A stretch of DNA of 64,000 nt. Source: Sphingobium cloacae (GTDB lineage Bacteria; Pseudomonadota; Alphaproteobacteria; Sphingomonadales; Sphingomonadaceae). Positions 46,401 through 55,183 of this stretch are shown in pieces. Position 1 is the first letter of the stretch. Every line of letters starts with the position of its first letter. Location of the stretch: assembly GCF_002355855.1 (NCBI RefSeq), contig NZ_AP017657.1, forward strand, positions 87,713 to 151,712, written 5' to 3'. Below the pieces are notes generated by a model. That model saw nothing but the letters and a program-made list of their open reading frames with translations. It ran no database searches and was not told where the DNA came from. Position numbers and translations under genes: made by a program.

Positions 46401-46568
46401 AATCCCTTCGAAGGCGTCCTTCGACACCTCGCCAGAGAGACCAGCGATGTCGGCCCCTTCCCCTGCCCAGGCGCTGACCTCGGACGAATCCTCGACGGTG
46501 TAATAGTCGTCCTTCGCGAAATAATTCGCGGACCCGGCGGCCGAGCGGATCGGGGCGACGGAGAGCAT
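43497..46568 (-). CDS. traI: MobF-family conjugative relaxase/helicase TraI
   Basis: A 1023-residue relaxase. The N-terminal TrwC domain has two tyrosines in DDYYTVED (residues 22-23), which cleave and hold the strand at oriT, and the metal-binding His triad with HDTSRALDPQGHIHAV (His 144, 155, 157). The helicase domain has Walker A QGKAGTGKST (about 483-490) and LLVDETSMVSASDML. The C-terminus is Pro-rich. MobF enzymes nick and unwind DNA for export. It follows traD with a 1-base overlap (TGATG). Length is shorter than F TraI, like TrwC of R388. Confidence 0.94.
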   Translation of the reverse strand: MLSVAPIRSAAGSANYFAKDDYYTVEDSSEVSAWAGEGADIAGLSGEVSKDAFEGILNGFLPSGEGVAQVENRRHGLDLTFSMPKSASVMAYVAGDKRVLSANMAAVKQTMAWVEKNLAEGRRDVDGRKVPVQTGNLVYALFQHDTSRALDPQGHIHAVIGNMTQMPDGKWQALHADKIWSHNSIIGAIYHSYLRTALEKIGYTVELRGKHGTFEIVGVPKAAREEFSQRREDILNKAAETGITSHKGRDQITINTRDPKLDVEDRGALRQSWIERAAALGFDGKDLRAAAEARAGMMTAVGPLERGYRAIVDAIDLARSRLGDFLRPHDPLVDHALARAVKSPEEARTQLAVASAVRILSEREAAWPLHMVSKTALDLGLKGVTVESVERRIDQLVQNRQIVMGTAHATDRDGKMVTTQEALRIEEKILDLVKEGNGAANPVLSAADAPARLQAVAEHPLNPGQLAAATLILSSDDRTITIQGKAGTGKSTMLQAVSRVAEAEGRTIRGLAFQNKMVGDLAEGAGIQAQTIASFVLAHERFIAERNTPRYEAARERLAGTMLLVDETSMVSASDMLKLHQISAAMGVDKLVLVGDRQQLSSIDWGKAFAMIQAAGATMVRMTQNIRIGKPGQPLTEEQQKLKVVAELANVGKAGAAMKVLGEHIVEEKDPAAAAADSWLGLSPEEREATAVFASGRDARETINKRIQAGLIAEGSVKGEALQLTVYDRVNTTREELRYASTYRPGQTLEVGRGGAQDVGIQAGRYDVLKVHASGKVDLADGRRRIRFDPQKLSPAEQRDRLQLSEKKPLDIHEGDRIRWTANDKGRGLHNATLARVVSVDGSGVTVETAGKEQLTLPMGDPMLSRLDLAYSLNMHMAQGITTDRAIGVMSSFERFLSNQRLFNVLVTRVRDGLTMIVDDKEKLARQLDMNPGNKTSSLETVGRLDIDGNMAKGAKAREDFNPGPIDGVDLSDLPPLPDDLPPLPDAGAAAPVGKDQAAKPEPKPDRAEQLPPLPERSLGLDL

Positions 46569-47854
46569 CAGATGCCCATATCGAGATCGTTGTCGTCACG
46601 GCCGGCCGAGAAGTCCTGACGCAGTTCGGCGAGCGTCTGATCCTCGACCTGGGGCGTCCCCTGACCCTGCCGATGGCCATCGCTCCGATCGTCGCGATCC
46701 CGCGCCGCAACAGCCTGCTCGTCTGATCGGGCCGGTGCCGCGGGCGCCTTTTCGGCGCTTTCACCCTTTACCGATCCCTGATCACCGCGGTCGTCCGTGC
46801 CCTGCGCCGCCCGTGCCGCCGCGTTCCCCTCTTCTTCTGCTTCCGCCGACAATATCCCGGCGGCCAAATCCCGCGCGAGATTGGGAGATTCCAGAATCTC
46901 GTCGATCACCAGCAACGAGCCGTCCCGCCCGCCGGCTTCCCCTGCCCCATCCTCCTCGAACGCCCCTTCTCCGCGCCTTGATCGAACGGGTTGAACATTG
47001 GCGCGAGGCATGAAGCCCTCGGCGACAACGGGGTATCGTTTCCATTCGAGCTTGATCCGTCCTGCGGGGAATCCGTCCGGATATTTGACATATCCGTGAA
47101 GCGCCGGAAGGTTGGTGATGTCGTCGGGAAGGACAAGCGGTTCGACCTGCTTTCGCGGAGTCAGCGTCGAAGCGTCGCGCGTGTTGTTATAGCCGTAAGA
47201 ATAGGCCTCATCCATCTGGCGAACCTCACGGTTTCCGATGTAGAGGGAGCATTCTTCGGCGGTCTTATATTCGCCGGTGGCGAGGATCAGCTTGGTGCGT
47301 GCTAGCGAAGCAAGATTTCGAGCGCCTTCTTCGCCGTAGACCTCGACGAGCTTCGGAAAGCTGTGGAGGCCGAGGAGCATTGCTCCGCCAAAATTGCGTG
47401 CGGTCTGAAGTCCCTTCTCGATGGCCGGCAGACGGTGGAGCGCGGCGAGTTCGTCGAACACGAACCAGGTGCGCAGACTGTTCGTCCGCGGCATCGACAT
47501 GAGGCTCGTGATGGACAGGTTCGTCCAGAGCGTCAGGAGCGGACGGTTCAGCTCCAGGTCCTCATAATCGGAGGTGATGAAGAGGATGGCGCCGGGCCTT
47601 TTGTCGGCCGTCATCCACCTGCGAATGGAGTAAGGCTCGCCCTCGTCGGGGAGGAACCGCAGGACCTGCGCATTGGTATTGAAGACAGCCCGGATCGATT
47701 CCGCCATCCGTGCAGCTTCCGGGGCGGTCAGCGGGTCCGCGATTGTGTTGGCCAGATAGCGGTGCACGCGCTTCAGGTCGGCCGTCATCAGATTGTCGGA
47801 GAGAGCGAGATTGGTCGTTTGGCCGCGCTCGCGGAGCTTGATGCACATTTCGAT
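46568..47854 (-). pseudogene. traD: Coupling protein TraD, truncated by IS21
   Basis: The frame encodes the C-terminal about 428 residues of a TraD/VirD4-type coupling ATPase. They include RTWFVFDELAALHRLPAIEKGLQTARNFG (Walker B and motif III region) and LLGLHSFPKLVEVYGEEGAR. The C-terminal tail is acidic and Gln-rich (QTLAELRQDFSAGRDDNDLDMGI), as in proteins that bind relaxosomes. The N-terminal membrane anchor and Walker A are missing, replaced by the IS21 left end at 47855. The open frame above this point is IS sequence. As it stands the element should be unable to couple its own relaxosome to the channel. Confidence 0.88.
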
Positions 47855-48350
47855 TGTCAAACGGCGTTCAAAAGGGACCCCCGATCGGCGTCGAAGAGGG
47901 ACCCCCTTTTTCGGATATGATGTTGGTTTGTTGAAGATGGCCTTGCGCTGCGTGCGGCGGAGGGCGGGCGTAGCCCGACCGGAGGCGCGCGCAGCGCAAG
48001 ATAGATTTTTGAAGGCGCCGAAGGTAGCGGTCAGCTGCGGTTTTTGAAGCGCCAGCTGTCGTTGCCCGTCTCGATGATATCGCAGTGGTGGGTGACGCGG
48101 TCGAGCAGCGCCGTAGTCATCTTGGGATCCCCGAAGACGGTAGGCCACTCGCCGAAGGCAAGGTTGGTGGTGATGATGACGCTGGTGCGCTCATAAAGCT
48201 TGCTGATGAGGTGGAACAGCAACTGCCCTCCCGAGCGTGCGAACGGCAGATATCCAAGCTCGTCGAGCACGATCAGATCGAGCCGCGACAGCTGCGCCGC
48301 CAGGGTCCCGCCTTTGCCGATCCGGGTCTCCTCTTCGAGGCGTGTCACCA
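47855..48350 (-). mobile_element. IS21 left-end fragment, 496 bp
   Basis: This is a copy of 2442-2937 of the complete IS21 element with the same length and, by eye, no differences. It begins at the outer left terminal repeat inside traD and ends abruptly in istB at a shared CACCA. Beyond this point the sequence becomes a group II intron. The right part of the element, including istA, is lost. It is in the same orientation as the complete copy, so the two form direct repeats 45.4 kb apart. Confidence 0.93.
48031..48350 (-). pseudogene. istB: istB, C-terminal fragment
   Basis: The last about 106 codons of IstB are present, with Walker B ([12 protein letters not shown]) but not Walker A. The frame on its 5' side is fused to a group II intron reverse transcriptase fragment. 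It is a dead copy. Confidence 0.9.
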
Positions 48351-48847
48351 AAGAACCCCGCGACATCCACATCTACGAGCCATTTCACCCCCGTCCATAC
48401 GGCTTTGACGTGTTCAAGCGCCGTATGACACGACCGGCCCGGCCGGAATCCATGGGAGGCGTTCGAGAACACCGGTTCATAGATCCGTTCGAGCAGTTGC
48501 CGCGCCACTTCCTGAACGAGGCGGTCGTCGCGCGTGGGAATGCCCAGCGGACGCCGTTTGCCCTTGCCTTTCGGGATAAACACCCGACGCACTGGTTTGG
48601 GATCATAGGTCCCTGCCGTCACGCTGGCGATAATCGGGTCGAGGTCTTCCGGTCCGAAGTCCGCGAAGGTCTCGCCGTCAATACCCGGCGTCATCGCACC
48701 CTTGTTGGATCCGATCTTCTGGAGCCCCTCCTCCCAAAGGAGGCGAGACCCCATCAGACGATAGAGTCCATTCACCCTTTTGCCCGACGCAACGAGCGCC
48801 GGAATGGCCTCCAACCGGCCTTTCACAGTTTCTGGCAGCATCAGCAC
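48351..48847 (-). pseudogene. ltrA: Group II intron reverse transcriptase, N-terminal fragment
   Basis: About 165 residues of a group II intron reverse transcriptase/maturase remain: GAMTPGIDGETFADF, IPKGKGKRRPLGIPTRDDRLVQEVARQLLERIYEPVFSNASHGFRPGRSCHTALEHV, and [11 protein letters not shown], where the next residue should be the Asp of the conserved FFD. These are RT blocks 0-3. The catalytic YADD block and maturase domain are missing. The break coincides with the IS21 junction at 48350/48351. Confidence 0.88.
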
Positions 48848-49125
48848 ACCCCATGATCGGTGGTTGAAGAATCACAGCTGCCGCCCTTCCCCCGGTCTTC
48901 CCCGCTTTCGGCCCGATCGCTCGAGACCTTATACAGTTGCACCGCCGCCTCCGAAGAGGTCGATGTCCCGGGCATTACCCCGGGCATTTGAGTAATATGG
49001 CGGCTCCGTACCCATGCAGGCCGGCAGAAGCCGCCTGTTTAGGGCATCCCGTAGTTACGCTGAATGGAGATGCGGCGCGGTTAGGTGTCCCGTTCGTCCA
49101 CTAAACCCCTCGACGAGAGGCGCAC
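48351..49125 (-). mobile_element. Group II intron, 5' part only
   Basis: The minus strand starts at 49125 with GTGCGCC, the usual first bases of a bacterial group II intron (consensus GUGYG), followed by about 280 nt of structured GC-rich sequence without a gene (domains I-III expected) and then the reverse transcriptase frame. It is cut inside the RT gene at the IS21 fragment, so domains V and VI and the 3' splice site are gone. It cannot splice. Confidence 0.72.
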
Positions 49126-49258
49126 CGGATGGGCTGAGAAACAGGCGGCCAAGACATGAGACCGCTGTCATCATCCGGACCTGGCGTGACAGTCGCTTTC
49201 GCCAGTATCGCTATATAGATTGCTGCAGACTGGGATTTAAGCAGTGTAGCCTTCACCA
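49126..49258 (-). pseudogene. Possible ORF interrupted by the group II intron
   Basis: From an ATG at 49258 a frame of about 44 codons (starting MVKATLLKSQSAAIYIAILA) runs straight to the intron's 5' end at 49125 and closes a few codons inside it. An AAGG stands before a GTG/ATG pair. It may be the 5' exon of a small gene. I see no homologue, and chance cannot be ruled out. The rest of 49259-49432 holds nothing I can support. Confidence 0.25.
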
Positions 49259-49432
49259 TACGCACCTTGCCCTGACCGTCATCGCCTCCATTTGCGACTA
49301 AGACGCATCTGGCCTTTTCCGAACATGCTATTGTTCCCCGTCCCTTTCGGGATTTCAGACCTTGTGAGGCCCGAGGTTAGTCCGGCGAGCAGAGGCATTC
49401 TCAACTTACCTCATCATCACTGATACTCCATT

Positions 49433-49723
49433 TCAGCGCCGCAACGGCGCACTATCCTTGTACCCGAACTGGTGGCCATCGCGCGAGCGTGGATTCCAGC
49501 GCACCAGGCACACTACCGCGAAAACGTTGCCGGCAATGCCGTCCACGATTTCCTGGGCTGCGGCGTAATAGGTCCGATTTCCCGGACAGGAGGACGCGAG
49601 CACCCTGAGGCCGCGTTTCGTGCCGTCCTCGAGCGTGTTTTCGTAGGTAAGCTGCGCGTCGAGATAGGATTTGGCGGTCTTGTGGCCGCCCATCGACGTA
49701 AAGGGCATGAAGAGCCATCCCAT
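49433..49723 (-). pseudogene. Truncated plasmid protein, DUF6927-like
   Basis: The frame starts at 49723 after AAAGGACTC and gives 96 residues (MGWLFMPFTSMGGHKTAKSYLDAQLTY, then RTYYAAAQEI and VCLVRWNPRSRDGHQFGYKD). The start and the GYKD block resemble a family of plasmid proteins (DUF6927) usually well over 200 residues, where GYKDM continues into a longer domain. Here it breaks off right after GYKD with a few unrelated residues. It is probably cut at a rearrangement point near 49446. Confidence 0.55.
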
Positions 49724-49887
49724 GATGAGTCCTTTCTTGAGGAAGGAAACCGGCCGCTGGCCGTTTCCGGTTTGAGGATCGTCGGGCCGCGAGCGCTGGT
49801 CAGCAGGCGAACGCCCGCGTATCAAAGTCGCAGTATTTTCATGTCGTGCGGATGTGACCTTCCGCACCCGTCATTGTCGGAGAAGTC

Positions 49888-50814
49888 ATGCTCGCCGCGT
49901 CGGCCATTGAGATAATCGGCGGCACGCCTTTGATCGCACTGGATCGCATCTACACGGGTCCTGGTCGCATCATCGCCAAGGCCGAGTTCCTGCTGCCCGG
50001 GGGAAGTGTGAAGGACCGTGCCGCCAAGGCGATCCTGCTTGCCGCAAGAGAGGATGGCCGGCTGAAGCCGGGAATGCCGGTCGTGGAAATGACGAGCGGA
50101 AACATGGGCGCCGGACTGGCGGTGGCATGCGCCGCGCTCGGCCATCCCCTCGTCGTCACGATGTCGGCAGGCAACAGTCCGGCGCGAGCGAAGATGCTCG
50201 AAGGACTCGGCGCCGAAGTGGTGCTCATCGCCCAGGTGGATGGAAGCCCGGGCCAGGTGACGGGTTCCGATGTCAATGCTGCCGCACAGGCGGCTTGCGC
50301 GATCGCCCGGGCGCGTGACGGTTTCTACGTCGATCAGTTCAACGCTGCAGAGGGGATCGCAGCGCACGAGACCACGACAGGCCCGGAGATCCTGGCGCAG
50401 TTCGGTGGCCCGGTCGACGGATGGGTTGCAGCGGTCGGCACGGGCTGCACCTTCGTGGGCGTTGCAAAGGCGTTGAAGCGCGCCAATCCCGGTACGGTCT
50501 GCGCCGCTGTCGGACCGCTGAACGCGCGGCCGCTTGCCGGAGAACCGGTGCTCGACGCCCGGCATAAACTCCAGGGCATCGGTTATGGCACGGTTCCGCC
50601 GCACTGGGATCCGTCGCTGATGGATATGAGTGTCGGCATCAGCGATGATGAAGCTGAAGAGTGGCGGCGTACTCTGGCCCATCGCGAGGGCCTGTACGTC
50701 GGCTATTCTGCCGCTGCGAACGTCTGCGCCGCGGCAAAGCTGCTGGCATCGGGGCGGTTGACGGCTGATGCCGTCGTGGCAACGGTGCTTTGTGATACCG
50801 GCCTGAAATACTGA
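49888..50814 (+). CDS. PLP-dependent cysteine-synthase-family protein
   Basis: A 308-residue fold-type II PLP enzyme. The Schiff-base Lys is K42 in PGGSVKDRAA. The substrate loop TSGNMG, and GTGCTFVGVAKALK for phosphate binding, are present. Family members make cysteine from O-acetylserine or homologous beta-replacement products, or cystathionine. MSAGNS replaces the usual sequence at the second loop, so the substrate is uncertain. GGAGAAGTC precedes the ATG. It is convergent with and overlapped by the ArdC frame. Confidence 0.85.
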   Translation: MLAASAIEIIGGTPLIALDRIYTGPGRIIAKAEFLLPGGSVKDRAAKAILLAAREDGRLKPGMPVVEMTSGNMGAGLAVACAALGHPLVVTMSAGNSPARAKMLEGLGAEVVLIAQVDGSPGQVTGSDVNAAAQAACAIARARDGFYVDQFNAAEGIAAHETTTGPEILAQFGGPVDGWVAAVGTGCTFVGVAKALKRANPGTVCAAVGPLNARPLAGEPVLDARHKLQGIGYGTVPPHWDPSLMDMSVGISDDEAEEWRRTLAHREGLYVGYSAAANVCAAAKLLASGRLTADAVVATVLCDTGLKY

Positions 50815-51764
50815 ACCTCGGCGTGGGGGTGGCCCCGATGGACGTGCATCCGGTCGGCTGCCGGCTGCGCCTTGCTCGCCGCGCCGAAGCTTTTGAGATA
50901 CGCGAAAGCCTGTTCAGCCTTGGCGGCAGCGTGGATGATCGCGGTCTTGTCGCCGCGGAGGATACCGAGCCAATGCGCCACATAGCTCGCATGACTGTCA
51001 TGGAGGACGTTGGGCAGACCAAGGTCAGCACAGCAGAGCCCCGCCCCGATCTCGGCGACCAGTTCTTCGAACGCATAGGCCTTGTCGCCGAAGCGCTTGC
51101 CGAAGGTCCGTGCGAGTCGGCTGGAATGGCCCGACCAGTGAACCGTCTCGTGGCAACGCGTGGACGCATAGTGATCCATGCTGCGGAAGGCCGTTCGGTT
51201 CGGCAGCTGGATATGATCGAAGGTCGGTGTGAAGTAGGCTTGGTTTCCGCCATGGCGAACGTCGGCAGGGATTCCCGTGAAGAAGGCGTCGATCGCCGCC
51301 TGCCGCTCGGACGGGATCAGAGGCTGCTCCGGTTCGTCAGAGGGGTAGAAATAGGCTGGAAGACCGTCGATCTGATCGGCGTTGAACACGATGTAATGGC
51401 GCAGGAACCGGATGCTCCGCTCCACTTGCTTGCCGGTTTCGGGGTGCTCCTCACGCTTCTTGAACGAGGAATAATAAACCGAAAGCGCGCCGGTTTGACC
51501 CTTGCGGACGTGCCCGCCTAGCGTTTCCGCCTGGCGCCAGGTCATCCAGTAACGCGAACGATAACCCTGGGCATCGCCGAGCGCCCAGAGATAAAGCGTA
51601 TTGATGCCCTGATACGGCGTGCCGCAATGACGCAGCGGGCGTCCGCCCGCCCCGTTCAGCCGCCAGGGCCTCGACCAGGGCGGAACACCCTCCTCGAGCT
51701 TGCGGATGATGAGGTCGGTGATTTCGGCGGCGACATCGCGGCTCGTGCGTTTCGCAAGGGACAT
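50703..51764 (-). CDS. ardC: ArdC-like antirestriction protein
   Basis: A 353-residue ArdC. The N-terminal ssDNA-binding domain starts DVAAEITDLIIRKLEEGVPPWSRPW, with GTPYQGINTLYLW and WMTWRQAETLGGHVRKGQ. The C-terminal metalloprotease-like domain has the zinc motif CHETVHWSGH and EELVAEIGAGLCCADLG. ArdC protects incoming single-stranded plasmid DNA from restriction. The start at 51764 has GGAGA upstream. The last about 45 residues look foreign and overlap the 3' end of the PLP gene on the other strand, suggesting that the natural stop was lost at a junction near 50815-50880. Confidence 0.9.
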   Translation of the reverse strand: MSLAKRTSRDVAAEITDLIIRKLEEGVPPWSRPWRLNGAGGRPLRHCGTPYQGINTLYLWALGDAQGYRSRYWMTWRQAETLGGHVRKGQTGALSVYYSSFKKREEHPETGKQVERSIRFLRHYIVFNADQIDGLPAYFYPSDEPEQPLIPSERQAAIDAFFTGIPADVRHGGNQAYFTPTFDHIQLPNRTAFRSMDHYASTRCHETVHWSGHSSRLARTFGKRFGDKAYAFEELVAEIGAGLCCADLGLPNVLHDSHASYVAHWLGILRGDKTAIIHAAAKAEQAFAYLKSFGAASKAQPAADRMHVHRGHPHAEVQYFRPVSQSTVATTASAVNRPDASSFAAAQTFAAAE

Positions 51765-51845
51765 GGCGCTTCTCCGTGCGGAAGGGGAAAAGGCCGCCGG
51801 CACGGGACCACGCGCCGGCGGCAAGGCATCCAGGAGAAAGCGGCG

Positions 51846-53960
51846 TCAGGCCGCGAGAGCGTCCTGATCGGGCGATTCCGCTTCGATTTCGCAGGCACCG
51901 GACACTGTCTCGTCGACGCCAGCCACGCCAACCTCTTCGGCATCCTCGGGCTCGACGATCGCCTGCTCTTCAGGATCGCCTTCGGCGGGTTCGAGATCGT
52001 CCGCCTCGGTCTTGTCGAGGAAGCGCATGGCGTCGGGCACCCAGGCAAGCGCCGCGTCCCGGACCTCGGGCTCGACGATCGCTTCGCCCGCGAAGAGCTT
52101 CGCGCACGATTCCGAGATCTCCGACTTCTTCATCGTCGCGTGGCGCGCGGTCAGCGCCACGCCGCCGACATCGGCGAGCAGCGTCAGGATCGAGCCCTTG
52201 CTGATGCGGTCGAAGAAGTTCTCGGATGTCGGCCGCCACCAGCTTGCGACATCGACATCCATGATCGTCGCCAACCGGTTGTGGAGCGGACACTGCTCGG
52301 CGCGGTAGCTCGCCTTCGCTTCGAGCGACATCGCCACGATGTAGGCGAGCCAGGCCGCCTTGCTGTCGTCGTCGAGCGCCCGGAACGCCTCGAACCGGTC
52401 GACCTCGGACTTGTGCTCCAGCCAACTCGCATCGAGCCCGTCATGGGCTTCGGCGAGATAGCCCCGCGCGCGGGTCGTCGGCTGGTCGCCACTCACCGGA
52501 TCCTGCGGCGAGCGAGCGCGAATGGTCGAGCCATAGGCGCTGAACGTGCTGGCGCGATCGTCAATCATGACGAAGAGCGCATAGTCGAGCGCCAGGGCCG
52601 GATGGCTGAGCAGGGTCGCTGCGAGCACGTCGCGCCGCTGCATCGCCAGCTCATCGTAGAGCCGGGCGCTGAGCGGCTTGCCGCCCGGGGCGATCGCTTC
52701 GGGCGGCGGAGCAGGCGGCGTGTAGCTGCCGCCCGGGCCGGTCGAACCGCCACCGCCGGCACCATCGCCGTGGTCGTCCTCGCCGTTTTCATCAGCGCCG
52801 CCGATGCTGACCGGTTCCTCGCTATAATATTCGGTGTCGAGGACCATCTCGCCTCTGGGCGTCAGCTTGAGAAACGCGCCGACGAGCGGCTTGATCTCGT
52901 CAGGCAGCACCGGCGGGATGTTGTGGAGCGCGTGTTCTTCCTCGGACAGGGCATCATATTCCTGGTCGAGCGCCTTGTAGGCATCCTCATCGATGGTCTC
53001 GTCATCCATCTCCTCGGCGATGGCTTCCTGCCGCTGTGCAATCGCATCGAGGCGGGCCAGCTGCGCCTCGGTGAAATCAGGCTGCGGCAGGATCACCCGG
53101 TAGAGGCCGGTCGCCGCGCTATGCGTGTAGTTCGACGCAATCGGCCGGATCCAGGCGAGACCGAGTTCCTCGCCGATCCGCTTGGCTTCCGCTTCCATGA
53201 TGTCCGCGGCGAGCCGCTGCGCGATCTCGGGGTTCACCCACTTGTCGCCGCTGTCGCTGAAAAGGTCGCGGTCGATCTTGCCGCCAGCCTCGGCATAGCG
53301 GTCCTCGCCGACCAGGATCGCGACCGGATCGGTCGACTTCATCGTTTCGTTGGCGATGACGCGGCGGATAGTGTCGGCATTGGCATAGCTGGTGCCGTAG
53401 CTGTTCCAGACGAGAAGCTGCTTCTCCTGGTTTTCGGTCGAGGCATAGGCCTTGGCGACGTCCAGCGTGATGGTGCCTTCGCTCAGCGCCTCGAAGATGG
53501 GCTCGGCCAGGGTCGCGAGCCGCAGGCGGCCCTCGACGAACCGACGGGTGAGGCCGAAGCGCTTGGCGACACCGTCGATATCATTATTGAGACCGATGAA
53601 ATACTGGAACGCGCGGCATTCCTCGGCAGGCGTCATCTTGAGCTGATGGAAGTTGGCCGCGGTCGAGGTCTCGGACAGGGTCGCCTCGTCGCCGACGAGA
53701 ACCTTGACGGGAACATCGTAGGTTTCAGGGTCGATGGTGCCGCGCTCGGCGAGCATGAGCAGACCGCGCAGGCGGCGACCGCCATCGAAGACCTCGAAAG
53801 TGCCGCGCGGCTTTTTCACAGGCGTGACGAGCAGGTTCTGGAGTACGCCGCGAGCTTCGAGATCGGCGGCCATCTGCGGTATTTCCAGCAGGTCGTCGGG
53901 CCGCCTGCGGACATTGATGGGAGAAAGCGTAAGCTTCGAGAGCTTAACGGTCGTGGTCAT
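51846..53960 (-). CDS. Large ParB/RepB/Spo0J-family protein
   Basis: A 704-residue ParB-like protein. The N-terminal domain has INVRRRPDD, VFDGGRRLRGLLML (box II-like, binds CTP in ParB proteins), ETSTAANFHQLKMTPAEE and GLTRRFVEGRLRLATL (helix-turn-helix). A long acidic middle and a Gly/Pro linker (GGGGSTGPGGSYTPP, about residues 425-440) lead to an unfamiliar C-terminal domain. Such large ParB-like proteins are common on plasmids and ICEs of this group. No ParA is adjacent. The start at 53960 has GGAG upstream. Confidence 0.88.
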   Translation of the reverse strand: MTTTVKLSKLTLSPINVRRRPDDLLEIPQMAADLEARGVLQNLLVTPVKKPRGTFEVFDGGRRLRGLLMLAERGTIDPETYDVPVKVLVGDEATLSETSTAANFHQLKMTPAEECRAFQYFIGLNNDIDGVAKRFGLTRRFVEGRLRLATLAEPIFEALSEGTITLDVAKAYASTENQEKQLLVWNSYGTSYANADTIRRVIANETMKSTDPVAILVGEDRYAEAGGKIDRDLFSDSGDKWVNPEIAQRLAADIMEAEAKRIGEELGLAWIRPIASNYTHSAATGLYRVILPQPDFTEAQLARLDAIAQRQEAIAEEMDDETIDEDAYKALDQEYDALSEEEHALHNIPPVLPDEIKPLVGAFLKLTPRGEMVLDTEYYSEEPVSIGGADENGEDDHGDGAGGGGSTGPGGSYTPPAPPPEAIAPGGKPLSARLYDELAMQRRDVLAATLLSHPALALDYALFVMIDDRASTFSAYGSTIRARSPQDPVSGDQPTTRARGYLAEAHDGLDASWLEHKSEVDRFEAFRALDDDSKAAWLAYIVAMSLEAKASYRAEQCPLHNRLATIMDVDVASWWRPTSENFFDRISKGSILTLLADVGGVALTARHATMKKSEISESCAKLFAGEAIVEPEVRDAALAWVPDAMRFLDKTEADDLEPAEGDPEEQAIVEPEDAEEVGVAGVDETVSGACEIEAESPDQDALAA

Positions 53961-54112
53961 CGGAGGAACTCCTTCTGGCATCCGGATCAGCCCGGACACC
54001 AGCATCACTCCCCCTTCCCTCTCGAACCCCGGGGCGCCCCGTGGGCGTGGCTTTTTTCCGCCGGACAACCTACATTGTCTTCTCTTCCGGCCTCGAAAGA
54101 ATATGATCTGCG

Positions 54113-54979
54113 GTGACCTCCACGACGCTCCGTTTGAACATGCCGCAATGGCAGGGTGGCGATGAACCCGCCTATAGCTTTGGTTCCGAATTGTTGCGCT
54201 GGCTTGCCCCGCCGCATGACGGCCCCGAGGAAACCGTGGCGGTTCCGGAACCGGACGGAAGCTCCCCGCCGGTTAGCCGTGGCATCAAGTGGTGCGCCGC
54301 CCTCTTGTCTCAAGCAAGAGCGGCGCGCGAAGCCATCGAGCGGCATGCGCCCGATCGGATCGTGACGCTTGGCGGCGACTGCCTGGTCGATCTTGCGCCG
54401 ATGGCGTATCTAAGCCGCAGATATGGTGAAAAGCTGGGCGTTCTCTGGCTCGATGCCCATCCCGACGTGATGAGCGCTGCCGAGTTTTCGCACGCCCATG
54501 CCCATGTGCTTGCCCTGCTGCTTGGCCGGGGCGACGAGGCTTTCACGGCAGAAGTGCCCCGCAAGCTGGACGCCCGGCGTGTGATGATCGCCGGCATGCA
54601 GGGATGGAACGCGGATGAAGACCTGATCCTGAAGGAACTGGGCATCCGGCATATCCCGCCAGCCGTCCTTGCTGACAGCAGCCGGCCGATCCTCGACTGG
54701 ATCGAGACCGAGGGAATCACGCATCTTGCGGTACATTTCGACCTCGATGTCCTCGATCCGGCTCATTTTTCTCCGCTGCTGTTCAACAGGCCGGGCATGC
54801 CGGAGGGGGCCTTCGATGGAATAGAGCAAGGCCGTATGCAGCTGGACCAGGTGGTGCGCCTGTTGAAAGAGATCGGCGCGGCAGTGGATATGGTTGGCCT
54901 TGCCATCGCCGAACATCTGCCATGGGACATGCTGCGCCTGAGAAACAGCCTTGCCGAGTTACCCATCATGAAATCATGA
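54113..54979 (+). CDS. Arginase/ureohydrolase-fold protein with altered metal ligand
   Basis: A 288-residue protein of the arginase/agmatinase/formiminoglutamase fold. WLDAHPD (Asp114, His116, Asp118) and HFDLDVLDP (Asp210, Asp212) keep the metal-binding motifs of the family, but the first motif is GGDC (Cys90) where arginases have GGDH. One ligand of the Mn pair is thus changed, so metal preference or activity may differ. The start is a GTG at 54113, with a weak ribosome binding site. It stands alone, divergent from the ParB gene. Confidence 0.82.
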   Translation: MTSTTLRLNMPQWQGGDEPAYSFGSELLRWLAPPHDGPEETVAVPEPDGSSPPVSRGIKWCAALLSQARAAREAIERHAPDRIVTLGGDCLVDLAPMAYLSRRYGEKLGVLWLDAHPDVMSAAEFSHAHAHVLALLLGRGDEAFTAEVPRKLDARRVMIAGMQGWNADEDLILKELGIRHIPPAVLADSSRPILDWIETEGITHLAVHFDLDVLDPAHFSPLLFNRPGMPEGAFDGIEQGRMQLDQVVRLLKEIGAAVDMVGLAIAEHLPWDMLRLRNSLAELPIMKS

Positions 54980-55183
54980 AACTCACTGTGGGCTGAAACC
55001 GCCCCGAGTTTCGGAATACCAATGGCGCACCACTCGCGAAGCTATCCTCGCCGCTTTGGACACGCCCTCCCCCCGATCTCGAGGTAAACGTCGTCACCGC
55101 TACGCGATGCTTCACAATCTGAATGTGACGGACTTCTCCTGTGAGAGCGGCGCTGACCGCCGATGAGACGTCATTAGAGGGTG

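Noticed and set aside
51627..54116. 829-codon plus-strand frame opposite ardC and parB
   Set aside because: Antisense of two well-supported genes, with low-complexity Arg/Gly/Leu composition.
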